NCBI RefSeq assembly: GCF_020520425.1
Contig: NC_079489.1
Span: 96,142,810-96,206,809 of the forward strand
Length of the DNA: 64,000 nucleotides
Direction of reading: 5' to 3'
Source of the DNA: Spinacia oleracea
Taxonomy: Eukaryota > Streptophyta > Magnoliopsida > Caryophyllales > Amaranthaceae
Shown here: piece by piece, positions 55,101 to 64,000 of the stretch
Numbering within the stretch: the stretch's first letter is position 1
Layout of the letters: each line of letters starts with the position of its first letter
The notes under the pieces: generated by a model
The model's input: the letters and a program-made list of their open reading frames with translations, nothing else
The model's database searches: none
Told to the model about the DNA's origin: nothing
Program-made: the position numbers and the translations under genes

Positions 55101-55567
55101 AAACGAATCGAAAGCGCAACGTACGAAATAAACATCGGACGAGCTTACTAGACGCAAGGCCCATCACGAAGCTACGCTGGTGCCTAGCAAAGCCCGCGCA
55201 AGCGCAGCAAGGGAGCAGCAGCAGCCCGCCAAGTAAGGCAGGCCCAGCCAAGCACGGAGCAAGGCCAGGCCCAGCCGAGCAAGGCAAGGGCAGCAGCAGC
55301 AGCGCCCTTGCAATGGGCCGCGTGACTGCCTGCTGGGCCGAGCCGCGTGCACAGCACATTCCTTTGTGGGTTGTGCGTGTGTGTGCGTGTGTTCGGGCAA
55401 CGTTACGAATCCTTAAACTCTTAGGATTGTCCGATTAACTGTTTTCCTAAATCCACGAGAGTTAGTTGTTTCATTAAACACTTAATTCAAAGGATTAATT
55501 TTAATAGAATTCTAATCGAATTAGTAAATTGAATCCTAGTGGAAAACTAAGTCCGATATTTCCTCCC

Positions 55568-55575
55568 TATAAATA
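55568..55575 (+). promoter_or_regulatory. TATA box of the copia-B LTR
   Basis: TATAAATA within CCTCCCTATAAATAGGTG, a strong plant core-promoter match about 385 bp before the LTR end. Confidence 0.7.
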
Positions 55576-55954
55576 GGTGATACATAATCACAATTTATAA
55601 CACATCAATCACAAGTATTCATATAGTTTAAGATTAAACTAACTTAATAATTTTCCAATATAATTAAGTTTCGAATAACATAAAACCTTAGACTATATTC
55701 TAGTTAATTGAATCTAAAGCGGATCTTAACGTGCTGTGGACTATCTTCAGAGGGACGACACTTGGAGTCCTAAACTTGTTCTTGTTCGGTTTGGGAGCAG
55801 CTAGGGAAGGCACGTGTCACAAAATATATGTTTTATATTTTACGTGTATGTATCCAAAATTATTCTAATTGACTATGTGCCAATTAATTTGGATTCCTGG
55901 CTTTATGGTTTTTCCGCATGAAATATATGTTTTATATTTGTCGTAACCTAACAG

Positions 55955-55968
55955 TGGTATCACGAGCC
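55955..55968 (+). promoter_or_regulatory. primer-binding site of copia-B (initiator tRNA-Met type)
   Basis: TGGTATCACGAGCC one base after the LTR end; close to the usual TGGTATCAGAGCC site with one inserted base. Confidence 0.75.
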
Positions 55969-56201
55969 TCTAATTAATTCCATAATAAATTATAGTTAAC
56001 ATGGTTAAATTTTATAAATTTGCAATGAATTAAACGGGTGATTAATTTCGTTGTATGTAATTAATTGCAAATTCGTGCGATTATTTAATTATATGTTCGC
56101 AGGATTTTCGTCAGTTTAGTCAATAATGGTCGGAATCGTATAATTTTATAGTGAATTTCGCATGTAAACGACGTTTTAAAATTTTGACTAAAATCAAAGA
56201 T

Positions 56202-58803
56202 CACTAGTAGAAAAACATACATTTGAGGCGTCACTTTTATATTCATTTGCGGCGTTTTTGGCGTAGCAGCAAATAGAGTGGCAGCAAATGAATAGGATTG
56301 ATTTGCGGCGTTAAAAAACGCCTCTAATTAATGATTCATTTGGGGCGTATACGTAGAAAAACGCCTCAAATTAATAGTATTGTTAGGCGGCATTTTGTAC
56401 CTAAACGCCTCAAACTTTGTAAAATTTCAGGAGTAAAAACGCCGCGAATAAAGTGTAATTTTGTTTTATAAAATAATTTATTTTCTATATTCAATAAGCC
56501 AAAAAATGTAGAACCTGTACTCACGCCACATTTATACAATGTACAAAAGTATCATCAACCACCAATAACTTCCAATAAACTTTGATTTTTACATATAATA
56601 CCACCATCATATGTTTACAAAAATAAACCAACTAAATAGTTTGAAGTCGAACGTAACCATGTCTTTTACACTTCGTACGTTACAATTTTGCACCAAAAAT
56701 ATAATAAGGCAATTATATATGACTTCAATAGCAGGAAACATCCACAAAAAGAGATCGATGAAAGGTTATTTACACACAATGTTCGGTGAAGTATGATTCC
56801 CATTTGTCTCGTATTTCATCAATTTGCTCATTGGTGAAACGCTCTCCACTTAGTGACGTGCAAACCTAACAAAATAATCTATATATCATCAAATAAGTTG
56901 ACACATACAATAAACTTTAAATCATCTAAATGAGTACGAAGAAGTGAAGGAGCTTAGAGAAAAGGGATGTGGTAAAAATGAGTGAACAATAAGTTATCAG
57001 GATTAGGAAGTTGTCAGGTCACATGATGATCAACAGAATGCCATACTTCTTCCCATGGTGATTAGGAAGTTGTCAGGATTCTCTTCTATAATGATATTTA
57101 TATTTAGAGGGAGAGGGGGGGGGTGTGTGGTATAGGTAACTAATTACAGAGACAAGAAGGGGGAAAAAGGTTATTAAGTTAATTACAAAGACAATTATTA
57201 TCATAAAATGGAACTAATATGGAACTCAACAACATATTTCACAGTTTCTGGATAGTGGGAGTTAAATAGAGGTAAACCTCTAGAATATTAGGAAAAGAAA
57301 GATCAAATCAGGATTTGAATGTCAACCAAAAAAAATCATGAAAAATCATACAAAATTAAACTTGATTTAAGCATACAGAATTAAAGTTGTACTAACGAAG
57401 TTTTGTCTGCTGCCCTCCCTATTTGTCTGTCAGACTTGATGCATATTCCACCTTAGGTAATTAAGTAAGTACCCTGCAGCATTGCGAGATTAAAACTCTA
57501 TTTACCATCAAGATCATCATTCTGGGCCACACTACACTCCACTGAAGCTTACAGTCTGAAGTTTGTCAAATCTTTCGTTGCTGTTATGTTCAAGCCTTCC
57601 TGGATCGCAATCAGATCACCTGTTAGGACTGTTGTTACCTTAACTCAAATCTAAAAACCCATTAACCAAGCTCCTTAATTTGTCTTTCATCACATATACC
57701 AGCATAGAAATTACATCTGCATTCTACAACTAGAATCTACACTAGATAAAAGGTAGATATTCATTTTTGCTGCATTAGTTTTCTAAAAATACCAAGTACT
57801 TGAGGTTGTCCAATTTAGCAAAATTTCTTGGCAACTCTTTAACCTGACTGCAACACATAATGTCCAATTTTGCAGGTTGTCTAATTTTGTTATGGCGCTA
57901 GGAAGACATTCAATGCTAGTATTTCTAAGATTAAGGTTCATAGATATATCAACTTCCCTATAGAATTTGGGATCCACAAAGTTTCAATACCACAAAATTC
58001 ACAAGGGGAAAAAACTAATTTCACAAAAGCAATTACGAAATTAGATGAATTTTAAAGACAAATAGTTCTATAATTACCACAATTTCGTCCAAATGCCAAA
58101 AGAACAATGAAAATTACACAAACCCTAGAAATTAAAACACATAATTACAAAGAAAAATAATCCAATAATTCAGAAGTAATTCATGTAAATCGAAAGATGT
58201 AAATCGAAATATGAAAGAGATAGAATAACGTAATTGAATTGAAAAAACGGCAAGAAGGAGAAAGGACTCAAGGAGTAGGAGCGAAACTTACCTAGACTAA
58301 GCACGACGGCCGGAGAACTTGAAACAATGGTGTCAGTCACCCGAAAACTTGAACCAACCCCGTGAATCGACGATTTTAGATAGTTGCTCTGATTTTCACA
58401 TAATTTCAGTAGATCATAGACGAGTGTGAAGAGTTTTGTGATTCGCAGTCGAGATGAGTCGATCTGTACCGTTTTGAGACGACGGCGGTGGAGATCAGTC
58501 AAAATCAATTAAAGAGGAGATAATTGGTGGTGAAGAAGAATGAAAGAAGAAGGGAGAAGGATACAGACACTCAAAAAAAGCAAGAAGAAGACAACTGAAG
58601 GATACGAAAGGAAAGGAAAGGAGAGGCAAGGGTTTTACCTTATGAGTTTGGCGGCGTAAATATCATTAAACGCCGCTGATTAATAATTATTATGGATTAG
58701 TGGTGTTATAACGCCGCCAATTAATAATTTATCGTTTAATTGGAGGCGTTAGCAAATAAACGGCGCTAGCGCGTAGCAGCAAATCAATATTTTTCTACTA
58801 GTG
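56202..58803. mobile_element. CACTA-4, non-autonomous, carrying an NB-LRR fragment
   Basis: Perfect 14-bp terminal inverted repeats CACTAGTAGAAAAA / TTTTTCTACTAGTG, TSD GAT at 56199-56201 and 58804-58806, 2602 bp. Subterminal TTTGCGGCG/AACGCC words occur at both ends (56220-56460 and 58640-58790). No transposase. The interior holds minus-strand leucine-rich-repeat sequence at 57783-57985 and, at about 58290-58510, minus-strand DNA resembling the 5' end of a gene. Confidence 0.95.
57783..57985 (-). pseudogene. captured leucine-rich-repeat fragment of an NB-LRR-like resistance gene
   Basis: Minus strand in three frames joined by shifts: WIPNSIGKLIYL, then MNLNLRNTSIECLPSAITKL and DNLQ, then CSQVKELPRNFAKLDNLKYL. 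This is the 23-residue LRR spacing (L..LP..I..L..L..L.L..T) of CC-NB-LRR disease-resistance proteins. Only about three repeats are present and frames are broken, so it is a non-functional piece. It shows that the transposon acquired host sequence. Confidence 0.7.
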
Positions 58804-58806
58804 GAT

Positions 58807-61152
58807 TTGATGCCAGAATTCCCTAATTCGAAGCCTAATTTTGACTTTTCAGAGGTTTTAGTTTTTCGAACGCAAAATTAATAATTTTTATGATGTTAAA
58901 TTAAATATTTGCGAATCTTGTATGTAAATCTTGAATCTATGACTGACCTACTGTATATGTTTAACAATTTTAAAGCCTAATCTTGTTAATTATACAACCT
59001 AATTTGTAACTGTAATTAATTTGTTGAAATTCGAATAATTTAGAATTTGATTTGATTTTCATGATTAATTAGCAATTTAATTAGAATACTATGATTAAAA
59101 ACCACCATAAAATTTGTTAAATTTTGAAATTTTTTAAAATTTCATGACCTAGATTTGAATCCATGAAAATAATATAATCGAAAATTTCATGAGTTATTAA
59201 TTTGTCAATAAATTTAAATTATAAAATTTTTAATTTTTATGAAATTCGTTCACGAATCTTGCACGCACGAAGCAATGAACACTAAGTGATACCCTTAAGG
59301 GGTGTTGTATAGTGCGAGCATGCGACTACGAGCAAGGGAGCTCGTCGCCCATGCGGTACGATGCAACGAGCAAGGCATGGCACATGCGAGCGGGGGCAGC
59401 CCTGCTGTGCGCTGTGTGCTATGTGCATGTGGGCGGAGAGGCGAGAAGCAAGGCATCGAGCATACGAGGCCGCGTGCGCGGGCAGCGAGAGCTGGCTCGA
59501 CCAGCGAGCGTTGCCCCTCACCAGCGAGGGATGCCCCGCCCCAGCGAGGGAGCATGTTGCGCGTAGGCGTGGCTTGCTCGGCTTGCTGCGTCTACGCGTG
59601 GCTTCTCGTGTCTTGCGGTTCGACCATTGCAAGTGGCAGCCCATGGGCGCTGCTGCTCGAGGCCTCGACGAGGCATGGGCGCAAGCCTATGGCCTTGTCT
59701 TGGCCCGATTTGTTCGTTTTAATTTTTCGGTTAAAAACGATTTTAATTAAATTTAAATTCGTAATTTAATTTTTTCTCGGAATTTAATTATTATAAAATT
59801 ATTTATACAAATTATTTTACCAAAATTAAAACCTTGATAAAATTTAAATTAATTAACTTAATCAACTGAAAATAAAATAAAGGATTTAAATAATATTTTA
59901 TATGAGCTTTAAATTTTAATTAAATTTGTAAGTTTTCGGTTGGACTAGGAAATACAATTTATGTTTAGAATTCGTAAAGCATGTAAATTTCTTGGTTTTA
60001 GTGGGAGCCTTTAGTCATAAAATCTTGATTAGGACTACATTCCTTTAAGGTTAAAACAACTCGATTAGAATTAATAAGGATTGAATAATTTGTAGATTAT
60101 TGGAAGCCTTGATTAATTGATGCAAATATTTATGTGATGCATAATTTGTTCTGCTAACTTGCTATGTGGGCCATTCATTAACAATGAATGGGTGAATGGT
60201 ATATTGTAAATGTACTGTTTTGCAGGTTATGAAAGTGACTAGTATGGCCCAAATAGGATAGAAAATATGGTATGCGTACCATTATTTTGAATGAAAAATT
60301 TGTCTAATGCACCAAAGTTTTTTAATTTAAATATGGTCTGCATACCATCAAATAGTTGTAATTAGTTTCAATTATAGCATATCATATTTGAAGAAAATGG
60401 CGCCTCCCATGGTGAAATTCAAGACGGAGTTTGAAGTTGAAGCTTCAAGATGAAGTCGGGCCATACTAGATCACATTTATATCTTATCCATGCTTTAAGT
60501 TATTTATTGCTTTAAATATGTCTTAATTATGCATGAGATTGTGGCTTGATTATGTTGCATGATTAAGGATTTTAAAATCTAACCAACATAGTAAGAGCCT
60601 TAAGTTCCAAACTTTAAAAATTGAGTTAAAAGGTGCCATGCCAAAATAACACTTACTTGGATAACCTTTACATCAATCTTAGTAATTAATAGTTTTCCGC
60701 CATAGCGAGGTGTTACTTACTGATCCTAAAGGGGTAAGGTACACAAATAATTGTGAGTACATGTTAGTTTTGATGAAACTCAACGATATAAGTAAGGAGT
60801 CCTTTTATGTCGTGGCAAAACAGATAGGTTTACCTAATAAGACCTTAGACGTACCTATCAACCAAGAGTAGTTTCTAGACTATTAGCAAAGGATTTGCTT
60901 ACCTAAAATATTTTAGAATTGAGTCTAAATACATAATGTGCTTAATTCTTCAATGATTTAAGGATCTTGGAATCATTTTATTCACACCTGCCGGAACACA
61001 TAACTTGAATAAAATGCTTAATAAATATTGAATTATGCATGCATGCATGCTAGAATTTAAGTTTATTAAGAGAAACAGTGAATGGTTATTTATTTATTTA
61101 TTCTTTTCAATTGTAGCTTTAACTATGGAAAACAACAATCAAAAACATCATC
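58807..61152 (+). other. copia-B leader, right of CACTA-4
   Basis: AT-rich, except for a GC-rich island at 59300-59700 with GCGAGCA/CAGCGAGG words. Long overlapping frames on both strands there are compositional and have no domains. No gene is supported. CATG repeats (GCATGCATGCATGC) lie at 61036-61050. Confidence 0.5.
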
Positions 61153-63893
61153 ATGGGTTCTAAGCTTATGATCAAGCTTAACCTAACAAATTTTCTTGAA
61201 TGAGAAGCTAAGCTGGTTGAAGTAGTAAAACTCAATGATTTTGAGTATGTACTATTCAATCCCATGCCAAGCTACTATGCCAGAGACATGACCCCTGAAA
61301 GACATGCCGCCTGGGATGCGGATCTCAAGAAGGTTATGATTCTCATGCTGAACAACATCCCTGATGATTGGGCTAGGAGGTTTGTAGCTTACGAACCTTT
61401 TATGCTCATCAAGAATCTGAGGGATATCTGTCGTAGAAACACGGAGGACAGAGACCTAAATGTACATAAGTTGATCGAATCAATGTCAGGCCTAAAGGTT
61501 AGTTCTCATAACAAATGTTTCAAGATGGAGGTCCAAGAAACACATGTTCAGGTCCTTTGCACTAAACAAGGGGTTTGTGTTCCACTAAGGTTCCATGTAG
61601 ACCATATGCTTTCATTATTTTATTGCTTAAGTCTACTAGGAACACCAATAAGCGAAAGGATGGCAGTCTCTATCTTGTTCAATTCACTCCACAGTAGTTT
61701 TGGTCGCTTTAAGCAACTATACATGAGTGAACCAAGAGAAGAAACAATTTCAGAGTTTGTTCACCTAGTCAAAAAGGCTGAGATAATACTCGACTATGAA
61801 GCCAAGGATTTACTCAAGGCTAAAGGGAGACCCTTCAAGAAAGGTGGAAAGTCCAAGGGCAATGCTGAGTCAGTTCCCAGAAAGAAGACAAAGCAGGATA
61901 AGTCCACATCAAACTGTCTTTATTGTGATGGAATTGCCCTATACAAGAGAGAGTGTCCAAAGCTTAAGGAAGATCAGAAGAACGGAACGGTCGTTCCATC
62001 TTCAGGTATTTTCGTTATAGACTTTATACTTGCTAATTCAACTTCTTGGGTATTAGATACAGGTTGTGGCTCACACTTATGTTCCAATTCACAGGGACTA
62101 AGAAGAAGTAGAAGATTAAGCAAGGGTGAAGTCGACCTACGAGTGGGAAATGGAGCATGGATTGCTGCATTAGCTGTAGGAACTTATTATTTGTCGTGGC
62201 CCTCTAGGCTAGTTTTGGAACTGGAAGAATGTTTCCATGTTCCAAGTCTTACTAAAAACATCATTTCTGTTTCTTGCTTAGATGCTAAGGGATTTTCCTT
62301 TTTAATAAAATACAATAGTTGCTCGTTTTATTTTAAAGAGATGTTTTATGGATCTGCTAGATTAGTCAATGGACTTTATTTACTAGATCACGACAAACAA
62401 GTTTATAACATAAATACCAAAAAGGCCAAAAAGAATGATTCGGATCTCACCTATCTGTGGCATTGTCGATTAGGCCATATTAACATGAAGCGCATAGAAA
62501 GACTTCAAAAGGAAGGAATTCTAGAACCATTTGACTTAGAGGATTATGGTAAGTGTGAATCATGTTTACTTGGCAAAATAACAAAGCAACCTTTCTCTAA
62601 AGTTGGAGAAAGAGCAACTGAACTATTGGGTTTAATCCATACATATGTATGTGGACCAATGAGTACAAATGCTAGAGGTGGTTTCAGCTACTTTATCACT
62701 TTTACTGATGACTTCAGTAGATATGGTTATGTCTACATAATGAAGCATAAGTCTGATTCCTTTGACAAATTCAAGGAATTTCGGAGTGAAGTAGAGAATC
62801 AGTTAGGCAAGAAGATTAAAGCACTGCGGTCTGGTAGAGGTGGTGAATATCTTAGCAATGAATTTGATGACCATCTGAAAGAATGTGGAATTCTATCAGA
62901 ATTGACTCCTCCCGGAACACCTCAATGGAACGGTGTGTCAGAACGGAGAAACAGAACCTTGCTAGACATGGTTAGATCAATGATGGGTCAGGCCGAACTT
63001 CCAATAGAATTTTGGGGACATGCACTACACACAGCTGCACTCACAATAAATAGAGCTCCGTCTAAAGCTGCCGAAAAGACTCCATATGAGTTATGAGTTG
63101 GAAAGCCTCCAAATGTGTCGTTTCTTAAGATTTAGGGTTGTGAAGTATACGTAAAACGATTAATTTCAGACAAACTTCAATCAAAATCTGACAAATGTAT
63201 CCTTGTGGGCTATCCAAACGAAACAAAGGGGTATTACTTCTACAATACATCTGAGAACAAGGTGTTTGTTGCTCGAGATGGTATCTTTTTGGAAAGAAAT
63301 CAAATTTCCAAAATGACAAGAGGGAGAAAAGTAGACCTCGAAGAAATTCGAGTTGAACAACAAACTCTAAAGAATGCTCAAGATGACATTCATGTTGAAA
63401 CTCAGAGATCTTTAGAAGTATCTGGTGAGAATCAAGAACCATCTAGAAATGTAACCCCGCGTAGATCGCAGAGACATAGGTCTCAACCGGAAAGGTACTT
63501 AGTTATTTTAACGAATGAGAGCCATGAAGTTCTATTACTTGAAAGTGATGAACCTGCGACTTACAAACAAGCTATGACGAGCCCTAGCTCCAAGCAATGG
63601 AAAGAAGCCATGCAATGCGAATTAGACTCCATGTCTAGCTGAAAACTAAGTTTAGGATTTGGTCGATTTTCCCAGATGGCTACCAAGCCATAAGAAGCAA
63701 ATTGGTTTTCAAACTGAAAAAGGACAAGGATGGGAAACTAGAAGTTTTCTAAGCTAGATTGGTTGCAAAAGGTTACAGGCAAGTCCACGGTGTGGATTAC
63801 AATGAAACCTTTTCACCGGTTGCAATGCTAAAGTCTATTCGGATAATGTTAGCAATCGCTGCATATTACGATTACGAAATATGGCAGATGGAT
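61153..63893 (+). pseudogene. copia gag-pol polyprotein, degenerate
   Basis: Gag begins at ATG 61153; a TGA at 61201 replaces a Trp codon; then 610 codons are open from 61264. Order: gag; zinc knuckle-like CLYCDGIALYKREC (His lost, Leu in its place); protease (WVLDTGCGSHLCSN); GAG-preintegrase (LWHCRLGHINMKRI, CESCLLGKITKQPF); integrase core with IHTYVCGPMS, LRSGRGGEY and PQWNGVSERRN, in which the two catalytic Asp positions read Tyr and Gly. Stops at 63094 and 63133 are also at Trp positions. RT begins after a frameshift near 63650 ([29 protein letters not shown]) and is cut at 63894. The product cannot integrate DNA. Confidence 0.9.
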
Positions 63894-64000
63894 TGATATA
63901 TGCGTTTTATATAGAGTTTTTACCCCTGTCCCTTAGTACTTTTATGTATCAAACGTGCTCTTAGGAGCCGTTTCTAGTACTAATGTGTGTTATTGAGTGT
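63894..64000 (+). mobile_element. left edge of a further LTR-type insertion
   Basis: The copia RT reads YEIWQMD and should continue into KTAFLNG, but the sequence switches to TGATATATGCGTTTTATATA, an LTR-like TG start followed by AT-rich text. I recall similar starts in plant gypsy LTRs. Only 107 bp are visible, so identity and the far end are unknown. Confidence 0.6.

Larger units (their letters stand above)
54476..55953 (+). repeat. 5' LTR of copia-B
   Basis: Starts TGAAGGAAATAATGCCC, ends CCTAACA, 1478 bp. Contains degenerate GGAAATATT repeats at about 54788-55100, a GC-rich CAGC/GCAAGG block at about 55180-55370 and a TATA box at 55568. The start is fixed by comparison with the inverted copia-A copy. 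Confidence 0.87.
54476..64000 (+). mobile_element. copia-B, Ty1-copia LTR retrotransposon (incomplete in window)
   Basis: 5' LTR 54476-55953, primer-binding site at 55955, long leader holding CACTA-4, degenerate gag-pol from 61153, interrupted at 63894 by a further insertion. The 3' LTR is beyond the window. Domain order gag, protease, integrase, RT defines Ty1-copia. Confidence 0.9.

Noticed and set aside
54853..55400. Minus-strand frames of 168 and 78 codons in the copia-B LTR.
   Set aside because: Produced by the degenerate GGAAATATT repeats and the GC-rich block; no domain and inside an LTR.
59282..59769. Long overlapping frames on both strands in the copia-B leader.
   Set aside because: GC-rich low-complexity island (GCGAGCA/CAGCGAGG words); no domain, and positioned in an untranslated leader.

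Overview
The window looks like repetitive DNA from a flowering-plant (dicot) nuclear genome, with no intact host gene. It is almost entirely transposable elements inserted into one another. Several sequences, above all the copia LTR at 54476-55953, resemble repeats I associate with the spinach/beet family (Amaranthaceae). That taxonomic guess is from memory and was not checked by a search.

The layout resolves through target-site duplications (TSDs) read directly at both ends of most insertions. From outside to inside: (1) a decayed Tat/Ogre-type Ty3-gypsy RT-RNase H-second RNase H fragment on the minus strand (53353-54475); (2) two copia elements meeting it head to head: copia-A, a minus-strand LTR stub (53299-53352 plus 47944-48159), and copia-B, on the plus strand from 54476 to beyond the window; (3) in copia-A, a nearly full-length L1-type LINE (48160-53289, 9-bp TSD) and the right end of a CACTA transposon, CACTA-3 (left part probably 1-2067, right part 45511-47943); (4) in CACTA-3, a non-autonomous Athila-like LTR element (2073-45505, TSD TATTG); (5) in Athila, an Ogre-like LTR element (5200-41683, TSD GCGGG); (6) in Ogre, a gene-capturing CACTA-1 that splits gag (8506-12895, TSD ATG), and an autonomous-type but decayed CACTA-2 (about 15020-37019); (7) in CACTA-1, a hAT-like MITE (12050-12618, TSD ATTGAGAT); in CACTA-2, a tandem LTR-gag-LTR-gag-LTR array (20775-32715, TSD CTGCT) on the minus strand.

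Copia-B carries a further non-autonomous CACTA-4 in its leader (56202-58803, TSD GAT) holding a resistance-gene leucine-rich-repeat fragment. Its RT is cut at 63894 by what looks like the first ~107 bp of another LTR element running off the window.

The only coding regions without visible breaks are the gag of the first array copy (24077-25255), the protease-region ORF of the Ogre element, the small Athila ORF, and a two-exon antisense gene with its own TATA box near the Ogre 3' end (37039-38189). That antisense gene, the three-LTR array, and the two CACTA elements carrying host-gene pieces (glutamate decarboxylase first exon; NB-LRR repeats) are the most interesting items.
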